Part shown: positions 35,759 to 44,715 of the stretch, one piece after another
How positions within the stretch are numbered: the stretch's first letter is position 1
Layout of the letters: each line of letters begins with the position of its first letter
From: Pneumocystis sp. 'macacae'
Lineage: Eukaryota > Ascomycota > Pneumocystomycetes > Pneumocystales > Pneumocystaceae
NCBI GenBank assembly: GCA_018127085.1
Contig: CM030731.1
Location: forward strand, 372,001 to 436,000
Length of the DNA stretch: 64,000 nucleotides
Direction: 5' to 3'
The notes under the pieces: model-generated
The model's database searches: none
Told to the model about the DNA's origin: nothing
What the model saw: only the letters and a program-made list of their open reading frames with translations
Position numbers and translations under genes: made by a program

Positions 35759-36906
35759 TTACATAAGTATAAACATAAATAAAATTTGAACCATTGAAAT
35801 TCCAAAAAGAAAATATACTCTTTTACGTCTTTGAGATAAGTTCATTGTAGCATTTGAGGATATATTTGATTCAGGAAGAAGTATATATCTCAATGAACGC
35901 AACTATCATGTGTTAATAACTAATATAAAAAACATTTTTCTAATAAAACTACCAAAAAAAAAGCTGTAGCAATAAAGGTATAAAAAAATACACAATAGGT
36001 CAATACTAAATTAAGAAACATACCCGATAGCATAGTAACAATAATTCTAAACAAAATATGAAACATTTGTCATAATTATGTGAAATTTATTACCCTATGA
36101 ATTTGTATCCACTGTATGCTGCAAGATCAAGAAACTGTATCTGATTATATATACCTAGGATATAACATCCAAACTTAATTGCTAAAATTTCAAAAATAAC
36201 AACAATCAAGGCCATCAAAGCCGTAGTACCCAAAAGTTCCGGATAAAAATCACCTTTCAATCCCGCCAATAAAGACGATAACAAAACGTATGTAACGAAT
36301 GCCATAACTAAAGACTTAATATATTTCCTAAATCCAAAATATAATCTTACCAGGAATATACATGTCTGGAGAATTAATATCTTCTCTTGGAGACTTATAT
36401 ACTTCTACAGAGATATCATTTGCTTCCAAATGCTTAGGAAAACGACTCCAGCACTTAAATTATTAAAATCATGCCCTAAAAAAACAACGCAAAACCTTAT
36501 GTCTCCATGGAAAAAGAATAACCCAGATCTTACTAATTACGTAATAATTCGAAACATTAAAGTAATGTCTCAACGTTGTAAGCGAAATAAATCTTCCCAT
36601 CTAATTCAACATCAGCCTCCTGAACATAATACATAAAAACACATAAAACAACGTGTTTCTTTGAAAAAGCCATACATTCCGCTCAACGTATTCCTGTCCA
36701 GCCATAACCGCATTCCTTCCCACTTGTAATCCCATCTGTGCAGTTGCATGATGCATACCAAAGTAATTTGAATAGGAATCCTGTGTCGGCAAAGCACAGT
36801 TCTGTTTTCCAAGAACTGGAGACAATCGGGACGTTGTAGAATGCGGTGTTGGGGGTACATGCATTGGAGGCACCCTACGATCTCTGTTTTCTTGATATCC
36901 GTACAT
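35759..36906 (-). CDS. YIF1: Yip1-interacting factor YIF1
   Basis: Yif1 is a multi-pass membrane protein working with Yip1 and Yos1 in ER-to-Golgi COPII vesicle fusion. The start at 36906 gives MYGYQENRDRRVPPMHVPPT, a Pro-rich cytosolic N-terminus, then YFGMHHATAQMGLQVGRNAV and AGQEYVERNV. Across introns follow LRHYFNVSNYYVISKIWVI, SPREDINSPDMYIPG and the membrane part FVTYVLLSSLLAGLKGDFY, LIVVIFEILAIKFGCYILGI and QFLDLAAYSGYKFIG. The last exons give FLNLVLTYCVFFYTFIATAF and, at the end, SQRRKRVYFLFGISMVQILF. About five exons. An upstream coding exon before the chosen ATG cannot be excluded, since an in-frame open stretch with an acceptor-like CAG precedes it. Confidence 0.87.
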
Positions 36907-37500
36907 TAATGTAGAACTGTTGCCCTGCAAATGCAAGTCTAGAGCAGAAATATCTCTTCTTTTATCCAGTTCTATACGTTCAAATTAAAATAAGCGATAT
37001 TATGTTTTCTTAGCTATATAAGCTATTTAGATAAATATATGCGCCTGAAATCTTCTCAAACACTCAATGATTTCCTCTCAATCCTATCACCCTAATTCTT
37101 TAAATAAATTCAATTGCAATATTCAAAAAGTATACTCCGTCTTTTAACAAGCACACTGAACCAAACAAATCTGATTTTGTGTCTCCCAACTGTAGCAAAT
37201 TATATTTGCAAAATGCTTTTTGTAGTTCTTATAATAGATGTAACGATGACTATGTGTATCCTAAATGAATGTTAATAAGGCCCAAATCCTCTAAAAAGAA
37301 CGAGTAATACGTCCTTTAAACACCCTCTAAATACTTCTTTATTTTTTCTGTAGCTGAGCGTCTTTTAAAGTATTTATGTACGCACTACAATAATGAAGAC
37401 CGACCTTTGCGTGTCCGCACACTTAGATATAAACAGTGACGCCGAGTGTTTGCCCGAAAAAGCACTCGGTTTTGTATTTCTTAGCAAATAGGCATTTGTA
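36907..37500. other. divergent promoter region of YIF1 and TIF11
   Basis: No coding content. The half nearest TIF11 contains hairpin-forming sequence, described separately. Confidence 0.55.
37408..37470 (+). promoter_or_regulatory. two potential hairpins just upstream of TIF11
   Basis: CCGAGTG (37442-37448) is the exact reverse complement of CACTCGG (37463-37469). Inner U-A and G-U pairs extend the stem to nine pairs around a loop of about ten bases. A smaller TGCG/CGCA pair lies at 37408-37419. Both are within 95 bases of the start codon, so they are probably in the 5' leader or core promoter. These patches are more GC-rich than their surroundings. Confidence 0.45.
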
Positions 37501-38026
37501 ATGCCGAAGAACAAAGGAAAAGTAAGTTGTTTTAAAGGCTATGTGTGTGCTTTAATATGAATAATAACTATTTTTATAGGGAGGAAAGAATCGTCGCCGA
37601 GGCAAAAATGAAAATGAAACAGAAAAACGGGAACTTGTCTTTAAAGATGACGGACAAGAATATGCTCAAGTGACAAAAATGCTTGGAAATGGACGTTTGG
37701 AAGCAATGTGCTTTGATGGAGAAAAAAGACTTGCGCATATACGCGGAAAATTGCGGAAAAAAGTATGGATTAACCAAGGAGATGTAATTTTGCTGTCGTT
37801 GCGGGAATATCAAGATAAAAAAGCGGATGTGATTCTGAAATATACAGCAGATGAAGCACGAGACCTCAAGAATTACGGAGAACTACCAGAAAACAGTAGG
37901 TGTATTCGTAGACATATAAGTTTGACTAATAAAGTAGCAAAAATTAATGAAACAGATACATTTGGAGGAGAAGGGGAAGACGAGTGTAATTTTGAGTTTG
38001 ACAATGTAGATATTGACGACATCTGA
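37501..38026 (+). CDS. TIF11: translation initiation factor eIF1A (TIF11)
   Basis: eIF1A binds the 40S A site and helps scanning and start-codon choice. Three exons: 37501-37521, 37580-37896 and about 37940-38026. The spliced product begins [20 protein letters not shown], the basic N-terminal tail. The OB fold has [40 protein letters not shown] and [20 protein letters not shown]. The tail after the last intron is acidic and ends NVDIDDI, the conserved eIF1A DIDDI terminus. Unspliced reading of the second intron would insert [15 protein letters not shown]. Length is normal. Confidence 0.96.
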
Positions 38027-40519
38027 GTCAGGGAGAAATATCCCTTGTAGGATCACCTGCTGAACCATTTGTCTGTATCTACATTTTAGAACTGAACATA
38101 CATATATCTGCATGATTATATATATTATCATTGGTGTTAGTTTTTGAAAAGAATCCTATAATGCATATAATAAGTAATATATATTTGCGTGCACATGTTG
38201 GTCAATCATGTGGCGCTTTTTCATCTATTACAGCATGCTAGCATATACATATTCTATCACTAATTTAATCAATTACTGCAACCTTTGAGGCATATGTATT
38301 TTAGACACAGTGAATCAGGTAAAACTATATCCCAACACATCAGAACTATGTAAAAATAAGAAACTATTTATTCATACTTTTTTTTAAAAAAGAACTTTCA
38401 TTAAGAAAAAAGGTTACACATACACATTATTCCACCAATCAAAATGTAAGATGTTAATATGGTCCGTTTCATCTGAAGAAAATGTTGCCTTTTTTCTAAA
38501 CCAATATATATATATTCAGCAGAAAATACACATGATATATATTTTTCCAGAGCATTAAACAGCAATTCTGGGAAGCCATGATATAGATCAGTGTATTTAA
38601 ATGTAAGTCAATAAAGTAGCATCTTTAAATGTCGATGTTAACGTCTGGAATATAAAGTATGTCGTTCAAAATAGAAAAATATTAAATTCTTTAAATTCGA
38701 AAACATTGTTTAAATAGTTAAACAATCTTACAATACCATAAAAGTATTATTTAAGTTATGGAAATTTTAAAATCAAAAAAATCTTTTTTAACTAAATAAA
38801 CAGTTTCTGATGTTCAATAGTCAAATTTAAATATGAAGATGGATATAAACTCAATTTCAATTCTTCTATTTATGGTTTCTGCAAAATACAGCAACATATA
38901 TACATATATATTTATATTTATATATGCTCCAATTTTTAGATAATTTATCTATTCATTTTAGTATTTTAACAAAGAAATTTAAATACAAATTCTACACTAA
39001 AGTAAGTGTTTTTTTACTTAAATTTTTATCATCATTATACAATGTTAATTATATTTTTAGATAACTGATATTCTTATCGATCTTGATTAGAACTGGAATT
39101 TATATAAGTGAACAGCAAATATCTAAAAACATAAAAAAGATACAATTTTTTATACAAAAAAAGGATTTCAAAAATTTGGAAATATTTTCCTTGATATAAT
39201 TTTCATCTATATATTTGGTTTAACAAATACTGATTTTTTTCATTAGCGTAATTATGGTCTAGTATTATTATATATCTATCTATTAAAATTATTGCAACAT
39301 AAAAGAACATTTATTAAATGAATAAGAGAGTTCATTAAATTATCTTAAATTTTATTCCTCAAAAAGATTCTTTTTTTCTAAAGAACAAACAATTAAGGTT
39401 TTTTTAAATTATTAAAAAATACTAGACACTAAATATTTCACTATCTTTATGTCTAATTAGTTAATTATTCATTTTGAATTTTTATATGCAATTATTTTAA
39501 TTTTAATGAATATAATGAAATTTAATTATAAAATATTATGCATTATCTATCGGAGAACCAATTGGTCTTTGATACTTCTGTTACTGACATTTCTTTTTAA
39601 ACATTTAATGCATCTCTTATCTTTGAAAACATTTTATTGTCATTAAAAATCTTTTGGGAGTTTTCCGAGATTATTTTAAAATATCTATAATAACTTAAGA
39701 TGCCATCTAAATTCAACACAATATTATCGAAATTGATACAAACTATAACATATTTATTCATTTATGCAATTGATAAAACTTCAAAAAATAAAATTAAAAT
39801 AAAAATACATAATCATATCATTTGCAATACGATTTTCCGAAATTTAAATACTAATCACGTCATAATAATATAACTTTATCATAGGCCTTCTATTTAAATT
39901 CTTATGAATAAAAAATGATTTAATAAAAATCATAGATCATTGTCGTTAGATAGATTATACAATTATATATACATATAATTTTCTGCATTTTTTCCCGTGA
40001 TTTATAAAATAAAAACTTTATTTATTAGAAACCAATTTAGCTTTTGTTTAACTTTTAATCATTATTTTCTTAGTTTCAACAGTGTTTAACTCTATCTTTG
40101 ACAAATTTATTCATATCAATAAGGCTATCATCCAAAAAGACCAGAAATCTGTAATTCTATCAACTACTCGCTTTACTTTTATATTTTTTTCTTTTTACTA
40201 AAATTTAATAAAATATAGACTTGGTCTGACGGATAGCCCAATACCTTATCATAGATAAACTTAGTCAAGATAAAACAAAGAAATATACACAAAATGTATC
40301 CAAAATAAACCCTACAAAGCTATTAACAAAACAATATATCATATGTGTATATATACACATATACAATATAGATACAAAAAACACATTATACTATATACCC
40401 GTGTATTGCATTTAGATCACGATCAAAGCACTTTTGCTTCCAAAAATAACTTCAAGCAACAATCCGTATTCTAAACACATACAAAACATGTTATAAAACT
40501 ATATACTTTTACTCCATCC
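38027..40519. other. 2.5-kb gene-free AT-rich stretch left of the GC island
   Basis: No open frame, RNA gene or repeat I can recognise. Composition is typical of the AT-rich genome up to about 40.5 kb, where it changes abruptly to C-rich. Confidence 0.6.
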
Positions 40520-41062
40520 ATGCTATTGCAACCAACCACAGGCCACCCGTTGGCCGTATACACGCCCCATGCAAATACAGAAAACAAAAACACTCCCATA
40601 CATCCCTGCCCCTCCAATCCCACCCTAGCTCCCACCCAACCCTGCAAACGGCATCCCCGCTACAAACACCACCCTCGAAAACGCCTGTGTGAAGATTTCC
40701 ACACCCACACCGACACCACGGGCTAATATCAAAGCACCCTCAATCTACACGGCACTATCAAATATCATTAAAATAGAGGACTTATGGCTCAGTCCCAATG
40801 CCCTAGCCTTCCAAATAGCCTGCCCCGCCTTACTAGACTACACACCCTAGACTACTCTATAAGATCTATAAGATCCGGCCTTACCGAAAACATCTCGTCC
40901 TCAGCCGGCCTCTATATACACTCAAAACCAAACCCTAATCTTTTTACAACTCATGCTCTATGTAATCCCGTCTTAAAATACAATAAATACCCTCCCCAAA
41001 ACCCCCATGCCCCTTGCAATGAAATCCCATAAAACATCAAAACCCCGTCCCCATGCTCCCCC
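40520..41062. other. C-rich stretch without convincing gene
   Basis: Two plus-strand open frames (40520-40726 and 40784-41032) are rich in Pro, His and Ser as expected from C-rich sequence; I do not call them. It contains CCCTAA at 40933-40938 and CCCTAG near 40845. It probably holds the 3' untranslated region of MCM1. Confidence 0.5.
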
Positions 41063-41800
41063 CTACTTGTCCACCCTGATATGCATGTCCCCCATGTGGT
41101 GTGGCAGGTGCCCCCCCATCGGCGCAAGGTGCGGCAGATGGTGCTGCGGCGGCTGCCCCAGCATCCGTCCCGGCTGCATATATGGCGGCTGCTGCTCCCG
41201 TCAGCCACGTCTCTCTCTACACTTCCCCCACCATATACTGCTGGTACATTGCCGCCTGCTCCGGATTAAAGTACAGCCCCCGCATCCCTCCCCCGTATCC
41301 CGGCAGCCCCCCTCCCATCACCCCCCCCATCGGCCCCTCCGCCTCCTCCTGTCCCCCCGTCCCCCCCCCGTCCTGTGCATTCAGGCATGCCTGGATTAGG
41401 TTTTTGCCCTCTGCCTTGGTCACCAGCGGCTGCAGCTTTGGCGTCGTAAACGTATACACCAGTCCTGTCTCCGACACCACCAGCAGCAGCACCTGTGTCC
41501 CCGTCAGGACCGACAGCTCATATGCCTGTCTCCTCAGCCCGTCCTCTTTCCCGTGCACATACCTTCTTCATAATCCCCGCCTTGCGCTTGGAAAACGTGA
41601 TGTGGCGCCGGCTCTTGTCCTCGATAAACTTGATCTCGATCTTCCGCCCTGTCCTGTCAGCCCGCTCTCTCCCCCTCCCACATACGCTCCCGCCCGCCCT
41701 TGTCTTCCTCGTCGTCCTCCTCTGTCCGCACACGCTTTCCCTCCTCTTCCCCGCCAGTCCCTAAGGGCTCGGCGTCTTCCACGCCTCGCTTCTGCGTCAT
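41063..41800 (-). CDS. MCM1: MADS-box transcription factor MCM1 (SRF type)
   Basis: Mcm1 is an essential SRF-type regulator of mating, cell-cycle and metabolic genes. Start at 41800 (MTQKRGVEDAEPLG), acidic stretch RTEEDDEEDKGG, then the MADS box RRKIEIKFIEDKSRRHITFS, KRKAGIMKKAYELSVLTGTQ and VLLLVVSETGLVYTFTTPKL, followed by TKAEGKNLIQACLNAQ. Exons 41686-41800, 41563-41648 and from 41525; introns 41526-41562 and 41649-41685 are both 37 nt. The tail is Gly/Met/Gln-rich. Unspliced reading stops at 41217, but a third short intron there opens YMQPGRMLGQPPQHHLPHLA and MHIRVDK up to 41063, as in other fungal Mcm1 tails. Codons are extremely GC-rich, while the protein is fully conserved. Confidence 0.9.
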
Positions 41801-42216
41801 TACGTATTCCGATCTGTTGTTGCCTGTTCTGTCTATGCGACCAATCTATCACGGCAGCCTTGGAACCCGTCACTCACGGCTTTTCCCTTTCGGTCTCTTC
41901 GGCCGCGGATGTTTCCTATCCCGACGCTGCGCCGTGTGTCCGCGCTCCATGCATGAGCCGCCGTGGGCAGCAGAGGGTAGGGCTCCAGCAGGTTAGGGTT
42001 GCGGTGGCAGGCGGCCGTGCCAGACAGGGCAGGGCTGGAGCGGCGTGCTGCCGAGGGCGAGGGTTAGGGCTAATGCGGGTTAGGGTGCGCATAGCAGGCT
42101 GGCCGAGCGGGCTAGGGCAGGGTTGGGGTTCCATGCAGAGCCAGGGTCCCGTAGAGGGTTAGGGTGGGCCGGGAGCAGCACGGCATTGGGCCGAGGCGTC
42201 AGGCAGCAAGGGCGAG
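41801..42216. promoter_or_regulatory. MCM1 upstream region with skew switch and TTAGGG motifs
   Basis: This holds the C-to-G skew switch near 41.94 kb and TTAGGG at 41993, 42064, 42080 and 42159, all on the plus strand. Read in the direction of MCM1 they are CCCTAA, the telo-box orientation seen in some promoters. Confidence 0.55.
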
Positions 42217-42883
42217 TCATGCAGCGGCAGCGAGGGCTAGGGCAGAGCCAGGACTAGGGTTAGGGCTGGGGGGGGAGAGTGGATAGATGGCAATAGACAT
42301 GATGGCATTGACGATGTCGCCGTCGGCATCGCGGAGGGCGCGGACGGCCCTTGCACGCGACACGCGTGTCTGGTCCATGACGAGGTCGATGTCCTTGGGA
42401 GAGAGACCAGAGTCGTCAAGATCGAGGTCGTCGTCGGGAGAGGGGTCTTTTGTCTCGGAAAAGGGCTTTGGGGGGAGAGAGGAGTGGGCGAGCTGCTGGG
42501 CAGCAGAGAGCTGCTCGCGAGAGGCAAGATCCTCGGCCTTGATCTGGCCAAAGACGATGTATATGTCGGAGGAAGGCATCTTGTAGACCTCGGGGTTGAC
42601 GACGACGAAGAGGGCCTGGAGGGGTTAGGGGGGAGAGGGGTGGGGGGAGGAGGACGGTTTTTGAGCGGGTAAAGGTGACGCGGAGGACGCCGTCGATCTT
42701 GACAAGCCCGTGCTTGAGGATCTGCTTGCGGGCCTTGGCCTCGGAGCGCGAAAAGACCTGTATGTTTGGGGCGGCAGAGGTGTCGGCAGGGTCGGAGTCA
42801 GAAGAAGACGAGTGGTCGGTGTTTTCAGGCTCAGAGGCGTGCCTGGGGGGTCTGTAGGCGGAGTCGTGCTTGGGTTTCACCAT
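42217..42883 (-). CDS. EGD2: nascent polypeptide-associated complex subunit alpha (EGD2)
   Basis: NAC alpha binds emerging nascent chains at the ribosome together with NAC beta. Two exons: 42656-42883 and 42217-42615. Exon 1 encodes a charged N-terminus and the NAC core IQVFSRSEAKARKQILKHGL, KIDGVLRVTFTRSKT. Exon 2 continues ALFVVVNPEVYKMPSSDIYI and VFGQIKAEDLASREQLSAAQ. A UBA domain near the end reads LSPKDIDLVMDQTRVSRARA, VRALRDADGDIVNAIMSI. The family normally stops close to this point, but here the frame continues for about 20 Pro/Ser/Ala residues. Codons are GC-rich. It is divergent from VMA4, and its 40-nt intron contains a G-quadruplex motif on the plus strand. Confidence 0.93.
42621..42647 (+). 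other. G-quadruplex motif inside the EGD2 intron
   Basis: The plus strand has four runs of at least four G separated by TTA, AGA and T, fitting the classical G4 pattern. It lies inside the 40-nt intron 42616-42655. On the transcribed minus strand the same bases give a C-rich tract with CCTAACCCC, which offers a CTAAC branch site just before the CCAG acceptor. Confidence 0.8.
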
Positions 42884-43728
42884 TGAGGCGTTGATGGGCC
42901 GAGTGCAGTGCGGAGTGGCAGCGGGAGTGGGGGTCGTCGGGGAAAAATATTAATCGACAGGAACACAGAGCAGAATAAGAGAGAAGCGGACTGAGGCAGG
43001 CGGGGCAGCAGAGCCAGGCAAGACAGAGGATGGGCAGGCTGTGCAGGGGTGGCGGGGAAGCAGGGTGTGGCGGGGGCGAATGGGAGGGCGCAGGAGCAGT
43101 GCTTTGCAGTGTGCAGGTGCAGTGCTGAGCCACTGCAGCAGGCAGCGTGGCTCGGGCGCAGCAGACATCTGTCGGGTGGCTGCAGGGTGGTTGGAGTGCA
43201 GGTTAGCTGGTGTTAGGGTTGCGTGCAGGCGGGGTTAGGGCAGGGTTGCGCGATGCATACACGGACCAGGGCTAGGGCTCATATGTAGGGTTAGGGCACA
43301 GAGCAGCAATGATGGCAGAGGCGGTGGCAATCGACTGACGCCCAGTGGAAGGGTTAGGGTTGGGGTGTTTGTGGGATGCATGGCATTGCAGATTATGTAT
43401 GGATTGTGTGTGGATTGTGTGTGGAGGATGGTGGGAGAAGCAGCGAGGACAGACGTTGTTTTGAGGATGGAATTGAGGGGATGTAGAAACTGGAGTCTAT
43501 ATAGATATATAGAGGGTGGTCGAAGGAGCAAGAAAATAAGATACAATGAATGGAAGCGGAGGGGGGAATGAGTGTTGTTTTTTGTGTATTTTTAACTTTC
43601 TCAAATATGTTTATATTGTACTCGTGTTGTATCATGACAAGTCTCGCTCGATAGTTCGCTCGACATATAGCGATAGTATTGGAGACATCTGAGTGCGGAA
43701 GACGACAGAGCTCGACAGAACAGGAAAA
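42884..43728. promoter_or_regulatory. G-rich divergent promoter between EGD2 and VMA4
   Basis: Open frames here on both strands look like by-products of GC-rich sequence. TTAGGG occurs four times between 43213 and 43359. GC content falls back to the surrounding level at about 43.6-43.7 kb, just before the VMA4 start. Confidence 0.55.
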
Positions 43729-44508
43729 ATGGCGCTCTCAGACGAACAAGTGAACGCAGAAATGCAGCGGTTGATTAATTTTATAAAGATAGAGGCAATG
43801 GAAAAGGCCAGGGAGATCCACATTAAGGTAAGCAAGTTGTCATTAAAGCAGGGAGATAAGGGATTGTGCAGTCAAACGAAGATTTTGCTATTGAAAAGGC
43901 CAAGATTGTGCACCAGGAAATGGGTAAAATTGACGAGATATATAAGCAAAAGACGAAAAAGGCTGATATGGCTCAACAAATATCAAAATCAAACAAGATG
44001 AATTCTGCAAGGCTGAAGATACTAATGGAAAAGGAAAAGATACTGGAAAATATTTTCAAAGAAGTCAAAGAAACAATCCAGAGGCTGACTGAAGATAAAG
44101 AACGCTATCAAGAACTTTTAAAGGGTCTAATTCTACAGGTATGAAACAACTAAACATAGAGTCCCATGAAACATTTAGGGGCTGTATCAATTAATGGAGA
44201 AAGACGTTATAATCCGTGCTCGCGAAACTGACTGTGAAATTATCCAAAAAGCTATTGATGATGCTGTTGAAGCCTTCAAATATAACACAGATGTAGACAT
44301 AAATATTAGGATCGATGAAGAGTGTCTTCCTTTAGATGGGTCTATTTTCCTCTTTGTAGCATTGTTTATGTTGATGATTTGCAGACTTGGTGGTATTATT
44401 ATTTTCGAAGCAGCTAAAAATATCTTAATTGACAACACGTTTGAACAAAGATTGGAACTGCTAAGGAAAGAAGCGCTTCCTGCAATTCGATTAACATTAT
44501 TTGGGTAA
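43729..44508 (+). CDS. VMA4: V-type proton ATPase subunit E (VMA4)
   Basis: A peripheral stalk subunit of the vacuolar H+-ATPase. Start MALSDEQVNAEMQRLINFIK is typical for Vma4, followed by a long helical coil (EKAREIHIK, then SNEDFAIEKAKIVHQEMGKI after the first intron, then KKADMAQQISKSNKMNSARL). The globular C-terminal part reads GLYQLMEKDVIIRARETDCE, and removal of the third intron joins ECLPLDG to LGGIIIFEAAKNILIDNTFE. It ends ALPAIRLTLFG. Four exons; all three introns are 43-48 nt. The stop is at 44508. Confidence 0.94.
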
Positions 44509-44715
44509 AAATAGCAGCTTTGTTAACATTTTTTTATATGGTTCTAGTCAATCTAAAAACCGTAAATTTTATGATTAGAGAGATTCTAAACAATACATTT
44601 ATTTAATTCGTCTTGATTTTTGCATTATTCTACAAGTTTCATTGTAAACGTATAATGTACTTAAAATATACCTTATACCTTATATTTCTATTTTTAACAT
44701 GACATTATATATTGA

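Larger units (their letters stand above)
41993..43359 (+). repeat. ten scattered TTAGGG telomere-like hexamers on one strand
   Basis: Exact TTAGGG begins at 41993, 42064, 42080, 42159, 42260, 42625, 43213, 43235, 43291 and 43354. One-base variants (CTAGGG, GTAGGG) lie between them. None is in a long tandem array; the densest part is 43213-43359. No CCCTAA is seen in this interval, whereas left of the skew switch only CCCTAA occurs (40933, 41759). TTAGGG is the reported telomere repeat of Pneumocystis carinii. Confidence 0.85.
40520..43650. other. GC-rich island with internal strand-skew switch
   Basis: Within an otherwise AT-rich window this block of about 3.1 kb is strongly GC-rich. Left of about 41.94 kb the plus strand is C-rich: bases 41281-41340 have 39 C and 7 G. 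Right of it the strand is G-rich: bases 42601-42660 have 36 G and 5 C. The change is abrupt and falls upstream of the MCM1 start. The island holds MCM1 and EGD2, both on the minus strand, so the switch does not follow coding direction. Boundaries are approximate. Confidence 0.85.

Noticed and set aside
41101..42162. 353-residue plus-strand reading frame in the GC island
   Set aside because: It is the opposite strand of MCM1 and its upstream region, rich in Pro, Ala and Ser as expected from C-rich DNA with few stops; no recognisable motif.
42950..43546. Minus-strand reading frames upstream of EGD2
   Set aside because: Pro/Leu/His-rich, overlapping in several frames, no splice sites leading to EGD2; a by-product of low stop frequency.
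40520..43650. Fused chromosome ends (telomere-telomere fusion)
   Set aside because: A fusion gives TTAGGG arrays followed by CCCTAA. Here CCCTAA is on the left and TTAGGG on the right, the hexamers are scattered, and two conserved genes lie between.
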